DNA of 64,000 nt from JBCBSK01 sp965250105. Lineage in GTDB: Bacteria > Pseudomonadota > Alphaproteobacteria > Rhizobiales > Tepidamorphaceae. Positions within the stretch are counted from its first letter, which is position 1, and every line of letters begins with the position of its first letter. The position numbers and the translations under genes are program-made. The notes under the pieces are model-generated. The model did not search any database, was not told where the DNA came from, and saw nothing but the letters and a program-made list of their open reading frames with translations. Below are positions 44,062-53,570 of the stretch, one piece after another. The stretch covers positions 1,798,001 through 1,862,000 of the forward strand of contig OZ252290.1 in the NCBI GenBank assembly GCA_965250105.1, read 5' to 3'.

Positions 44062-44865
44062 ATGGATGACAGGCTGCTCGTCGCCGCTTTTCTCGGAATC
44101 ATCGAGGGGCTGACGGAGTTCATCCCCGTCTCGTCGACCGCCCATCTTCTGCTGGCGGGCCATTTCCTCGGTTTCGAAAATCCCGGCAACACATTCGAGG
44201 TCCTGATCCAGCTCGGCGCCGTCTTGGCGATCCTGTCGGTCTATTTCGTCCGGCTGTGGCGCATCGCCATGGCGATCCCGACCGATCCCTCCGCCCGCCG
44301 CTTCGTCATCGGCATCATCGTCGCCTTCCTGCCGGCGGCCTTCATCGGCGTTCTGGCGCATGGCTTCATCAAGGAAGTGCTGTTCGAAACGCCGATGCTG
44401 ATCTGCATCACACTGATCATCGGCGGTTTCATCTTGCTGTGGATCGACCGGCTGCCGCTGACGCCGCGCCACAGCGATGCCACCGCCTACCCGATCTCGC
44501 TGTGCCTGAAGATCGGGCTGTGCCAGTGCCTGGCGATGATTCCCGGCGTGTCGCGTTCCGGCGCAACCATTGGCGGGGCGCTACTGCTCGGCTGCGACAA
44601 GCGTTCGGCGGCGGAGTTCTCGTTCTTCCTCGCCATGCCGACCATGGCCGGCGCCTTCGCCTATGATCTCTATCAGAATATCGACCGGCTCGACGCCAAT
44701 GACGCGCTGGTCATCGCGATCGGCTTCGTCATGGCGTTCATCTCGGCGGTGATCGTGGTGCGGACGCTGCTCGACTTCGTCTCGCGGCACGGTTTCGCGC
44801 CCTTCGCCTATTGGCGGATCGTGGTGGGCAGTGTCGGCCTGGTTCTGCTGCTCGCCGGCATGTGA
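44062..44865 (+). CDS. uppP: Undecaprenyl-diphosphatase
   Basis: A 267-residue polytopic membrane enzyme that dephosphorylates undecaprenyl pyrophosphate to recycle the carrier for peptidoglycan and other glycans. Both signature motifs are intact: GIIEGLTEFIPVSSTAHLLLAGHFLGF (residues about 9-35) and MIPGVSRSGATIGGALLLGCDKRSAAEFSFFLAMPTM (about 160-196). About eight hydrophobic helices are visible. The BacA/UppP family gives basal bacitracin tolerance. The length is normal. Confidence 0.96.
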   Translation: MDDRLLVAAFLGIIEGLTEFIPVSSTAHLLLAGHFLGFENPGNTFEVLIQLGAVLAILSVYFVRLWRIAMAIPTDPSARRFVIGIIVAFLPAAFIGVLAHGFIKEVLFETPMLICITLIIGGFILLWIDRLPLTPRHSDATAYPISLCLKIGLCQCLAMIPGVSRSGATIGGALLLGCDKRSAAEFSFFLAMPTMAGAFAYDLYQNIDRLDANDALVIAIGFVMAFISAVIVVRTLLDFVSRHGFAPFAYWRIVVGSVGLVLLLAGM

Positions 44866-44899
44866 GACCCGGCAGGCGCAAGCTTCTGGCCGGATCTAA

Positions 44900-44945
44900 C
44901 GCAATTCCAGCGACAGTGGGAACCGGTTTCGCGTCCGGAATTGCG
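44900..44945. repeat. AATTCC palindromic intergenic repeat, copy 1
   Basis: CGCAATTCC (44900-44908) and GGAATTGCG (44937-44945) are perfect inverted repeats flanking TGGGAACCGGTTTCGCG. The same layout (CAATTCC, TGGGAACCG, CGGAATT) recurs at 50082-50138. It resembles a widespread rhizobial intergenic repeat that I recall but could not check. Confidence 0.65.
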
Positions 44946-44998
44946 ATGAAGCAGTGACTTGGAACACGTCTGGGAACTGGCGATTCGCGGGACGTGCT

Positions 44999-45982
44999 CT
45001 AGGCGGCGTCGGCGCCGTCGCGCTGGAACTGGCCGCTCGGCCGGAAGCGCCACAGATAGCTCGGCAGCACGGTCGCCAATGCGCGCGCCTCGATGCCGAG
45101 CCCGTCCAGCGTGCGCCCGTCCTTGATCGCGGCCTCCGACACGATGTTGTCGCGTTCGAGCAGCTTGACCTGATCGACGGTCAGCGGCGGCTGCGGCAGG
45201 AGCTGGAAGACGCTGGCCTGCATCTTGGCGAACGCAACCGGCAGCGGCAGCAGAAGCCTCTTGCGATGGGTGATCTCGAACATCAGTTCGAGCAGCTCCT
45301 TGAAGCTCTTGATCTCCGGACCGCCGAGCTCATAGGTCGTGCCGCGCTCGATATCGCCATCGACCGCCCGCGCCACGGCTTCGGCCACATCGGCCACGAA
45401 GACGGGCTGGAACAGCGTGTGCCCGCCGCCGATCAGCGGCAGGGCCGGCAGGAAGCGGGCCATCTCGGCGAAGCGGTTGAAGAAGTCGTCCTCGGGCCCG
45501 AAGACGATCGACGGCCGGAACACGACCGTCTCTTCGAAGGCCTCGCGGGCACGCGCTTCGCCCCGCGCCTTGGTCCGGCCATAGGCGGCCGGGCTTTCCG
45601 GATCGGCGCCGATCGCCGACATCTGAACCATGCGCTGGGCGCCGGCTTCCTTGGCGGCCGCGGCGATCCAGCCCGGCGCCTCGCCCTGGACGACGTCGAA
45701 CTTCTGCTTGCCGGATTGGAACAGGATGCCGACGAGGTTGATCACCGCATGGCTACCGGCGACGGCGCGCTCGATCGATTCCCGGTTGCGGACATTGGCC
45801 TGGACCGCATGGATCTGGCCGACCACGCCATGGGTCTGCAGATGGCCCGCGAGATCGGGTCGGCGGACGGCGGCCCTGACCCTGTAGCCGCGCCGCGCCA
45901 GCGCCTGGACCACATAGCGGCCGAGAAAGCCCGACCCGCCGAAGACGGTGACGATCTCCTGTCTCACGCGCGCATCCGACAT
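44999..45982 (-). CDS. NDUFA9-like NAD(P)-binding protein (complex I associated family)
   Basis: 327 residues from MSDARVRQEIVTVFGGSGFLGRYVVQALARRGYRVRAAVRRPDLAGHL, an atypical SDR with GGxGFxG. GSHAVINLVGILFQSGKQKFDVVQGEAPGWIAAAAKEAGAQRMVQMSAIGADPESPAAYGRTKARGE and FRPSIVFGPEDDFFNRFAEMARFLPALPLIGGGHTLFQPVFVADVAEAV are characteristic of the group related to mitochondrial NDUFA9. A role in ubiquinone synthesis or complex I assembly has been proposed for the family. GGGAG precedes the ATG. Confidence 0.87.
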   Translation of the reverse strand: MSDARVRQEIVTVFGGSGFLGRYVVQALARRGYRVRAAVRRPDLAGHLQTHGVVGQIHAVQANVRNRESIERAVAGSHAVINLVGILFQSGKQKFDVVQGEAPGWIAAAAKEAGAQRMVQMSAIGADPESPAAYGRTKARGEARAREAFEETVVFRPSIVFGPEDDFFNRFAEMARFLPALPLIGGGHTLFQPVFVADVAEAVARAVDGDIERGTTYELGGPEIKSFKELLELMFEITHRKRLLLPLPVAFAKMQASVFQLLPQPPLTVDQVKLLERDNIVSEAAIKDGRTLDGLGIEARALATVLPSYLWRFRPSGQFQRDGADAA

Positions 45983-46122
45983 GGCGCCCAAGCTCCCGTG
46001 ACTGGTCTTGCCCTGATCGCGCACAGCAATAGTGAAGCGGACCTGCCGTGTATAGACCCATTCTAAGGGTTCTGCGGTGTGGGCGCGATGCGACCGATTG
46101 CCGACGGACCGCGAATGGTCGA

Positions 46123-46151
46123 TTGACAATCGGGTGCGGGGCCAATACCTA
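46123..46151 (+). promoter_or_regulatory. Probable promoter of tRNA-Leu
   Basis: TTGACA (46123-46128), a 17-bp spacer and TACCTA (46146-46151) lie 16 bp before the tRNA. The -35 is perfect and the -10 is weak. Confidence 0.45.
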
Positions 46152-46167
46152 GCTGGTCCCGCTCCGT

Positions 46168-46252
46168 GCCCAGGTGGCGGAATTGGTAGACGCGCAGGTT
46201 TCAGGTACCTGTGCCGCGAGGCGTGGAGGTTCGAGTCCTCTCCTGGGCACCA
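46168..46252 (+). tRNA. tRNA-Leu (CAG)
   Basis: 85 nt including CCA. The acceptor arm GCCCAGG pairs with CCTGGGC. The D-arm is GGCGGAATTGGTAGACGC. The anticodon stem CAGGT / ACCTG encloses TTCAGGT with anticodon CAG. A class II variable arm (TGCCGCGAGGCGT) and the T-arm GGAGGTTCGAGTCCTC are present. Confidence 0.96.
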
Positions 46253-46392
46253 TTCTCATGTGCGCATCGCCGCCAGCCAATCCGATGTGCGAGACCCGCG
46301 ATAGCGCCTGCCAAGCCCCTCGCGCTGTTCGAGGCTCGGCCTCTCGCTTGCGGTTTGTTCTTTCATCGCGAATTCGCCGCGGTCACGACCTG
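46253..46392 (+). repeat. tRNA-trailer element after tRNA-Leu
   Basis: CATCGCCGCCAGCCA lies at 46265-46279, twelve bases after the CCA. GAGGC-TCG-GCCTC (about 46331-46343) forms a hairpin. A 31-nt block at 46362-46392 starting TTCATCGC and ending TCACGACCTG matches the block after tRNA-Thr at 27 of 31 positions without gaps. The function is unknown; it could be a terminator/processing signal or a mobile repeat. Confidence 0.65.
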
Positions 46393-46408
46393 CGCGGGCG
46401 ACCGAATG

Positions 46409-47017
46409 CTAGCTCATCGCCGGGCCGGCCTCGGCATCGCAGACAACCGCGATCGGGAACCGTACGATATCGGTCACGACCTTGCGGTCGGCGATCAGTC
46501 CGTTGAGGCCGTCCGGCTCGATCGCGACCGCGATGCGGGCGCGGCCGAGAATGGTCGTCTCGACCCGTTCCGCCGTGGTCGCGCCATGGTCGAGCAGACG
46601 GTTGCAGGCCGCCGTCGCCTGACGCGACAGGGTGGGGATGGCATTGCCCGGCACGCCGCGGTCGATGCGCCGGTTCATGCGCTCGCCATCATCGACCGGA
46701 AGGTGCCACACGGCCTGGCCCTCGGCGGCGATGGCGCGGTCGGCGCCGACATAGACGCCCGGCACGCCGAGGGCGATCTCGGTCATCCGCCCGCGTGCCG
46801 CCGCGGCATCGATCACGAACGAGAAGCTGACCGTGTCCGCCGTTGCTTCGGCCCAGATCCCTTGTGCCGCCGACACATGCATGACCGGCGATACGCCCTC
46901 CGCGCCCGGCCGCACCGACACATCGAAGCGGGACAGGTCGGGGCCGGCCAGCGCCGGCAACATGGCCACTGCGAGGATCGCCCCGGCAGCCAGACCGAAC
47001 AAGCTCATACGCGTCAT
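46409..47017 (-). CDS. Putative secreted protein of unknown function
   Basis: 202 residues with a clear Sec signal (MTRMSLFGLAAGAILAVAMLPALA, cleavage after ALA). The mature part has a beta-rich look, with HVSAAQGIWAEATADTVSFSFVIDAAAARGRMTEIALGVPGVYVG and later RARIAVAIEPDGLNGLIADRKVVTDIVRFPIAVVCDAEAG. Two cysteines (TAACNRLL and VVCDAE) could form a disulfide. I do not recognise a family. It is a single gene between tRNA-Leu and mtgA, and its periplasmic location is the only firm inference. Confidence 0.6.
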   Translation of the reverse strand: MTRMSLFGLAAGAILAVAMLPALAGPDLSRFDVSVRPGAEGVSPVMHVSAAQGIWAEATADTVSFSFVIDAAAARGRMTEIALGVPGVYVGADRAIAAEGQAVWHLPVDDGERMNRRIDRGVPGNAIPTLSRQATAACNRLLDHGATTAERVETTILGRARIAVAIEPDGLNGLIADRKVVTDIVRFPIAVVCDAEAGPAMS

Positions 47018-47178
47018 GATTTCTGCCCCACACTCTTAGAAAACCGATCTCGGGGGCCGTCCCCGACCCTGCGACAGCGATCCTAGGTGATCAGCCCTGA
47101 GGCCATGCTGAATGATGCGTTCAGACAGGGTTCAGGAGGGTTAACGCGCCCAAAAGATGCGCGGAAAGCGAGGCGATC

Positions 47179-47910
47179 CTAAAGCCCGAGACAGGCGATC
47201 GACGCCCCGCCCTGCCGCGCGCGGGCCTCGACGATGCCCGCAACACGCGCCTGCGACCGGCTCGGGCGTGCCGGATTACGGGCCGCCGGGTTGGGCAAGG
47301 TTGTCGCCATCAGCGCCGCATTGCGCCAGGACAGCTGGTCGGGGCGGGCGTTGAAGTAATGCGCCGTGCCGGCGCCAGCGCCATAGATGCCGGGCGCCCA
47401 TTCCGCGATATTGAGATAGATTTCCAGAAGGCGGCGCTTCGACAGAACCAGATCGAGCCACAGCGCGAGCGGCAGTTCGAGCGCCTTGCGGACCGCGCTG
47501 CGCTGCGGCCACAGGAACAGATTCTTGGCGAGTTGCATCGAGATCGTCGACGCGCCGCGCGGACTGCCGCCGTCGAGCCATTCCTCGACGCTGGCGCGCA
47601 ATTCGCCACCATCGATCCCCCAATGACGGCAGAACTTGCCGTCTTCCGACGCGATCACCGACGCGATCAACGGCGTGCCCATCTCCTCGAGCGGCACCCA
47701 TTGCCGTTCGACGCCGCGCCCGCGCGCCCAGTCCGCCAGCATCAGCGTCGAGACCGGCGGCAGCACGGCATAGATCGGCACCAGGAGGATGGGCAGCGCG
47801 ACCAGCGCGGCGGCGGCGAGGACCAGGATCCGCACGACGCCGGCGCGACGCCCGCGCCGCGCCGGCTCGGAGAGGCCGCCATCGATGTTGCCCTCGGCAG
47901 GATCGATCAT
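47179..47910 (-). CDS. mtgA: Monofunctional biosynthetic peptidoglycan transglycosylase
   Basis: A 243-residue GT51 enzyme that polymerises lipid II into glycan strands. A single N-terminal membrane anchor (VVRILVLAAAALVALPILLVPIYAVL) precedes the catalytic domain. IASEDGKFCRHWGIDGGEL carries the catalytic glutamate motif, GASTISMQLAKNLFLWPQRSAVRKALELPLALWLDLVLSKRRLLEIYLNIAEWAPGIYGAGAGTAHYF covers motifs 2-4, and RNAALMATTLPNPAARNPARPS ends the domain. No transpeptidase domain is present, as expected for MtgA. Confidence 0.95.
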   Translation of the reverse strand: MIDPAEGNIDGGLSEPARRGRRAGVVRILVLAAAALVALPILLVPIYAVLPPVSTLMLADWARGRGVERQWVPLEEMGTPLIASVIASEDGKFCRHWGIDGGELRASVEEWLDGGSPRGASTISMQLAKNLFLWPQRSAVRKALELPLALWLDLVLSKRRLLEIYLNIAEWAPGIYGAGAGTAHYFNARPDQLSWRNAALMATTLPNPAARNPARPSRSQARVAGIVEARARQGGASIACLGL

Positions 47911-48063
47911 GCGTGATCTTTCGTCAGGATCCGGGAAAGGTCGATTGAACCTAGAGCAAAACGCGGCCGGGTTTAACCTGCCCGGTTCATTCCACCGGTG
48001 TTTTCGTCTAGGGTCCGTGGCCGTCGCGGCGACGGCGTTTTTCCGACGGAAGGCAGGCCCCCC

Positions 48064-48309
48064 ATGCGCGAGACACGCCCGGGATACTGGACCAAGACGC
48101 GCCGGCTCGCGGCCAGCATTGCCGGCTGCGCCGTCGCGGCGATCGTCGCCGGTGCCGTTCTGTCCGTCCTCGACATGGCGGCCGTCACCAGTTCGCCGGC
48201 TATTTCCGGCGCCATCGTGACGCTCGTCCTGTGCCCGGTGCTCGTGGCGGTATTGGCCGGTGTCCAGGAATCCCTCGATCTCGGCCATGGCGTGGCCGAG
48301 GACCGGTGA
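48064..48309 (+). CDS. Small two-helix membrane protein, possible DUF4212-like symporter subunit
   Basis: 81 residues with two hydrophobic segments (LAASIAGCAVAAIVAGAVLSVL and PAISGAIVTLVLCPVLVAVLAGV). The GYWTKTRRLAAS N-terminus is reminiscent of DUF4212 proteins, the small partners encoded just upstream of sodium:solute symporters, though the match is weak. It ends 7 bp before the symporter start. Position and size support a partner role; the family assignment is tentative. Confidence 0.55.
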   Translation: MRETRPGYWTKTRRLAASIAGCAVAAIVAGAVLSVLDMAAVTSSPAISGAIVTLVLCPVLVAVLAGVQESLDLGHGVAEDR

Positions 48310-48316
48310 TCCGGCC

Positions 48317-49927
48317 ATGGCGCGGGCTCTGACCGGGGGCGCGGCAACACGGCCGCCAATCGGTTTCGAAGGCCGATTCGCGCTGGCCATGGCGCTTGTC
48401 GCGGTCATTCTCCTGGTGCTCGACCGGGCCGGGGTTCCCGGCCTGCTGACGACCGATATCCTGGTCGTCGCGGCGATCGTGGGCCTCGCTCTGGCGGGCC
48501 TGCGCGACCGGACCATGCAATGGTCGAGCTTCCTGCTCGCCGACCGGGCCGTGATGCCGCAACGCGGCGCGCTGGCGCTGACTTCGGACATCGTCGCCGG
48601 GCCGCTGCTGATCATGGCGCTCGGTGCCGATATCGCGACGCTGGAAACCTATCTGCCCGGGCTGGCCGGCGGCCTGGTGCTGGCGGCGGCGCTGATCGTG
48701 GGGCCGTTCCGCACGGTCGGCGGGTCGACGATCGGCGATTTCCTGGCCTACCGGACCGGGAGCCCCCTTCTACGCCTTGCGGCCGCGATCGTCGTCATGA
48801 TCGTGTGCCTGCCGATCCTGGTCGCTTTTCTATCCGCCGCCGGCCTGATCGGGATGCGCGGCTTCGGCTGGCCGTTCGAGGCCGTCGTCGTCGGATGCGT
48901 CTTGCTCGCCTGCGGCCTGTCGATCTTCGGCGGCATGCGTGGCGCCGGACGGGTGCAGATCGCCTGTCTGTGGCTCATCGCGGCCGCCATCCTGCTGCCA
49001 TTTCTCGCCTTGTGGCCGCGCATGGCCACCGATGCCGTGCCGGTGGCCGGCGCGGCCGTCCCGGTGGAGCCGTCCCTACCGCCTTTGGCGCTCGGCGCTG
49101 TCAGCCTGAGCCTTGCCCTGGGTGTGGCCGCCTTCCCGACGATCCTGGCGCGCCAAGCCTGCGTGGCGAGCGTCGCCGGAACCCGCCGGACGCTGTTCTG
49201 GGCAAGCGCCCTATCGGGCCTGTTCCTGTTATTGCTCATCGCCATCGTCACCCTGCAACACATGGAAGCAACCGCCGCTTCGCAAGCCGTGACATCCGCC
49301 CTGGCGGGATGGGTCGTGGCGCCAGAACTTGCCGGCATGCCCGCCCCGCTGTCGACGTTGGTCGGTATCGGCCTGATGGCGGCAGCCCTATCTGCGACGG
49401 TCATCATCGCGCTCACCGCGAGCCTGGGCCTGTCGCATGATATCGTCGGTCGGCTGTTCCTGCCCGATCTCGGCGACCAGAGCCGGCTCGTTATCGCGCG
49501 CCTGTTCCTCGTCGTGGTCGCCGCCCTGGCTGGCTGGCTTGCTCTGGTGCAACCGGTCGATGTGGTGACGCTGCTGATGTGGGGTTTGACATTGTCGGCG
49601 GGCGCGCTGTTCCCCGCGCTCGTCTTCGCCGTCTGGTGGCGCCGGGCGACGGCGGTGGCCCTGCTGACCGGCATAATCTCAGGCCTGGCGGCGACGTTGG
49701 CGGCCATTCTGCTGACCGCCTTCGGCCCCGACCTCATCTATCTGTCGGGCGACGAACGGACGCTGTGGTTCGGCCTGCCGAACACGGCGGCGGGGCTTTT
49801 CGGCGTTTTTGCGGCCACGATCGCCATCGTGGCGATTGGCCTGTCGACCGACCCGCCGGACCGCCAGGCGCAGGACCGGATCACCGCGCTCAGGCTACCG
49901 CGTTCGGCACCGCTTCTCCGGTCCTGA
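48317..49927 (+). CDS. Sodium:solute symporter family protein
   Basis: 536 residues with about 13 transmembrane segments in the SSS/LeuT fold. WSSFLLADRAVMPQRGALALTSDIVAGPLLIMALGADIATLETYLPGLAGGLVLAAALI corresponds to TM1-3, TVGGSTIGDFLAYRTGSPLLRLAAAIVVMIVCLPILVAFLSAAG to the SSS signature region, and GGMRGAGRVQIACLWLIAAAILLPF and LGVAAFPTILARQACV follow. The closest general type is ActP/YjcG-like acetate or short-chain acid symporters. A start at 48287 overlapping the small upstream gene is also possible. Confidence 0.8.
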   Translation: MARALTGGAATRPPIGFEGRFALAMALVAVILLVLDRAGVPGLLTTDILVVAAIVGLALAGLRDRTMQWSSFLLADRAVMPQRGALALTSDIVAGPLLIMALGADIATLETYLPGLAGGLVLAAALIVGPFRTVGGSTIGDFLAYRTGSPLLRLAAAIVVMIVCLPILVAFLSAAGLIGMRGFGWPFEAVVVGCVLLACGLSIFGGMRGAGRVQIACLWLIAAAILLPFLALWPRMATDAVPVAGAAVPVEPSLPPLALGAVSLSLALGVAAFPTILARQACVASVAGTRRTLFWASALSGLFLLLLIAIVTLQHMEATAASQAVTSALAGWVVAPELAGMPAPLSTLVGIGLMAAALSATVIIALTASLGLSHDIVGRLFLPDLGDQSRLVIARLFLVVVAALAGWLALVQPVDVVTLLMWGLTLSAGALFPALVFAVWWRRATAVALLTGIISGLAATLAAILLTAFGPDLIYLSGDERTLWFGLPNTAAGLFGVFAATIAIVAIGLSTDPPDRQAQDRITALRLPRSAPLLRS

Positions 49928-49948
49928 TATCCGCTCCGCGATCTGGCG

Positions 49949-50010
49949 GGCTGCTGAAAAGGCTCCGCGACTATCGCCTATCCTTCGAGACGCTCGCTTC
50001 GCTCGCCTCC
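49949..50010 (+). repeat. Partial copy of the 27700-27848 palindromic repeat
   Basis: TGAAAAGGC, ATCGCC-ATCCTTCGAGACGCTCGC and a following GCTCGC match the reverse complement of the right half of the element at 27796-27848. The left half is missing or diverged. Confidence 0.6.
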
Positions 50011-50081
50011 GGTCCGAGCCCGGGGGTGACGGCGTACGAACACGCCCGGCCGCCAGACGCTTCCGCCGGAACGAGACTAGG

Positions 50082-50138
50082 GCAATTCCCACAAGAATGG
50101 GAACCGTTCCGGCAAGCCGAAGCGCGTGCGGAATTTCG
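50082..50138. repeat. AATTCC palindromic intergenic repeat, copy 2
   Basis: GCAATTCC (50082-50089), TGGGAACCG and GGAATTTCG (50130-50138) repeat the layout of 44900-44945 with a longer central part. It lies between the symporter and hslO ends. Confidence 0.55.
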
Positions 50139-50187
50139 TAAAATCAATAGGTTAGGCTGCGTCCAGTGAGCTGGCGTTCACCACGCC

Positions 50188-51167
50188 CTATGCGAAGTCC
50201 GAGGCCGGGAACACATAGGTCTTGTTGCAGAATTCGCAGGTCACCTCGATCCGGCCGTCACGCACCATCTCGGCGCGCTCGTCGGCGTCGAATTGGCCGA
50301 TGATCCCGCGAACGCGGTCCTCCGAACAGCGGCATGTGTCACGCATCGGCTGGGGTTCGAAGACGCGGATGGCGTGCTCGTGATAGAGTCGGTAAAGCAG
50401 CCGGCCGGCGGAAATGTCGTGATCGAGCAGTTCGTGATCCTCGACGGTGTCGAGGATCAGCCGCGCCTCGGCCCAGTGATCGTCTTCGACCGGCTCGGCC
50501 AGCGTGATCCCTTCCGGCACGTTGCCGGGCGGCAGGTCGGGGGTCCGGGGAGCCTCGCGCGGCAGATGCTGGATGACGATGCCGCCCGACCGCCAGGCGG
50601 TGACGGCGGCATCCTCGCCGGTGCCCGCCCGATAGGCTTCGGCGACGGCGAGCCGGACATCGGTCGGGATCTGTTCGGACTGGCGGAAATAGAGCTGGGC
50701 CGCGTCTTCCAGTGAATTGCCTTCGAGCGGCACCACGCCCTGATAGCGTGACATATGTGGCCCCTGGTCGATGGTCATGGCGAGATGACCCTTGCCGAAC
50801 AGGCGGGCGAGATTGCCGCCGCGATCGTCGCCGATCTCAGCCAGCCGCGCCTCGGCGAACCGGGCATAGGCGCGGATCTGGCCCGGCGTCTCGAAATCGA
50901 CGATCATCATGCTGACCGGACCGTCGCTCTGGGTCTGCAGGAGAAAGCGGCCGTCGAATTTCAGCGACGAGCCGAGCAGGACCGTGAGCGTGACCGCTTC
51001 GGCCAGCAACGCCGCCACCGGTTCAGGATAGGCATGCCGCCTGAGGATCGTGTCGAGCGCCGGCCCGAGGCGCACGATGCGCCCGCGCACGTCAAGCGCC
51101 TCGATCGCGAAGGGAATGACGACATCGTCGGCGGCCCGGTCGAGCGCGACCTCGACGCCATGCTCGG

Positions 51168-51171
<4 letters not shown>
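50188..51171 (-). CDS. hslO: Redox-regulated chaperone Hsp33
   Basis: 327 residues. The N-domain FAIEALDVRGRIVRLGPALDTILRRHAYPEPVAALLAEAVTLTVLLGSSLKFDGRFLLQTQSDGPVSMMIVDF is typical of Hsp33. The C-terminal zinc/redox switch has the four cysteines as CRCSEDR and CEFCNKTYVF. Oxidation releases zinc and activates the holdase under oxidative stress. Its ATG overlaps the argF stop by four bases (ATGA), giving the argD-argF-hslO operon seen in many rhizobia. Confidence 0.96.
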
Positions 51172-52085
<914 letters not shown>

Positions 52086-53297
52086 CTACGCCCCCGCGCT
52101 CGCCGCCTTGACGGGCGCGGCGGACAGTTCTTCGGCGGCCGCGTCGAGCCGGGCCAGCGCTTCGTCGATCTCGGCCTCGGTCACGGTCAGCGGCGGCAAC
52201 AGCCGCAGCACGTTTTGCCCGGCGCCGACCGCGAGAAGTTCATGACGGCGCACCGCCGCCAGAACCTCGACATTGGGAATGACGCATTTCAAGCCAAGGA
52301 TCAGGCCGGTGCCGCGCACCTCCTCGAAAAGCCGAGGATAGCGGCCCGTCAGCGACGACAGTCCCTGGACGAAACGGCCGCTGACCCGGCGCACATGGTC
52401 GAGGAAACCGTCCTCGAGCACGATGTCGAGAACCGCGTTCGACACGGCCATGGCCAGCGGATTACCGCCATAGGTCGACCCATGGGTGCCGAGCGTCATC
52501 GCTTCGGACGCGGATTCGGTAGCGAGACAGGCACCGACGGGAAAGCCGGCGCCGAGCGCCTTGGCGATGGCCATGATATCGGGCGTGATGCCGGCCGCCT
52601 CATGGGCGAAGAGATGGCCCGTGCGCCCGAAGCCGCACTGGATCTCGTCGAAGATCAGCAGGATGCCATGCTTGTCGCAGAGCGCCCGCAGCCAGGCAAG
52701 ATCGTCGGCGGCAAAGGCGCGAATGCCGCCTTCGCCCTGGACCGGTTCGAGCATGACGGCCGCCGTTTCCGGTCCAATGGCCGCTTCCATCGCCGCCCGG
52801 TCGCCGAACGGCACCTGATCGAAGCCGTCGAGCCGCGGCCCGAAGCCCTCGAGATACTTCGCCTGGCCGCCGGCATTGACCGCGGCGATCGTCCGGCCGT
52901 GGAAGGCGCCCTCGACGGTGACGATGCGGAAGCGCTCCGGATTGCCGCGCGCCCAGTGATAACGCCGCGCCATCTTGATCGCGAGCTCGATCGCCTCGGC
53001 GCCGGAATTGCCGAAGAAGATGCGCTCGGCGAAGGTCGCTTCGGCGAGGCGCGCGCCGAGCCGCTCCTGTTCGGGAATGCGGTAGAGATTGGACACATGC
53101 CACAGCTTGTCGGCCTGCGCCTTGAGCGCCGCCACGACATGGGGGTGGGTATGCCCGACCACATTGACCGCGATGCCGGCGGCGAAATCGAGATAGCGTC
53201 GCCCATCCGTCGTTTCGAGCCACGCGCCGTGTCCGCGGTCGAAGGCGAGTTCGGAGCGGGCATAGGTGGGAAGAAGAACGGAAGATGAAGAAGTCAT
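52086..53297 (-). CDS. argD: Acetylornithine aminotransferase
   Basis: A 403-residue class III PLP transaminase for N-acetylornithine and, often, succinyldiaminopimelate. LETTDGRRYLDFAAGIAVNVVGHTHPHVVAALKAQA opens the domain. FGNSGAEAIELAIKMAR binds PLP phosphate, EPVQGEGGIRAFAADDLAWLRALCDKHGILLIFDEIQCGFGRTG contains the PLP-ring aspartate, and the lysine lies in PDIMAIAKALGAGFPVGA. The start MTSSSSVLLPTYAR is preferred; an upstream extension is not homologous. It heads the argD-argF-hslO operon and is divergent from gcrA. Confidence 0.96.
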   Translation of the reverse strand: MTSSSSVLLPTYARSELAFDRGHGAWLETTDGRRYLDFAAGIAVNVVGHTHPHVVAALKAQADKLWHVSNLYRIPEQERLGARLAEATFAERIFFGNSGAEAIELAIKMARRYHWARGNPERFRIVTVEGAFHGRTIAAVNAGGQAKYLEGFGPRLDGFDQVPFGDRAAMEAAIGPETAAVMLEPVQGEGGIRAFAADDLAWLRALCDKHGILLIFDEIQCGFGRTGHLFAHEAAGITPDIMAIAKALGAGFPVGACLATESASEAMTLGTHGSTYGGNPLAMAVSNAVLDIVLEDGFLDHVRRVSGRFVQGLSSLTGRYPRLFEEVRGTGLILGLKCVIPNVEVLAAVRRHELLAVGAGQNVLRLLPPLTVTEAEIDEALARLDAAAEELSAAPVKAASAGA

Positions 53298-53570
53298 CGA
53301 TGACCTCGGCAAAAGGCTGACGGATCCGCTGGGCGAGTGAACCGGAACGCCGTGGCGTTCATGCGATGCCCTGTTGCCGATCCGATCCGGCCCGGGCCCC
53401 AAAAAACGAAACACGCCGCCGGCGACCGGCAGCGCATCTCGTAGGAAGTATTCCGAACCGGCGCCGGTCTGTCAATCGCGTGCCGGCGACCGGCGGTTGC
53501 GGGCTGTCAAGCAGTGTCGCGGCATGGATAGCGAAAAAGAGCGCATAAGTGTGGGAAAAACCGGTGCAGG
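53298..53570. other. argD upstream half of the argD-gcrA divergent region
   Basis: GC-rich leader of argD. GCCGGCGACCGGC occurs at about 53420 and again at about 53482 as a direct repeat. ACCGGCGCCGGT (about 53458-53469) is a perfect palindrome. No gene was recognised; it probably contains the argD promoter. Confidence 0.4.

Noticed and set aside
46211..47086. 291-residue frame starting inside tRNA-Leu
   Set aside because: It begins within a tRNA and continues antisense to a signal-peptide protein. Only the trailer segment shows any cross-locus similarity, which is better explained as a conserved RNA or repeat.
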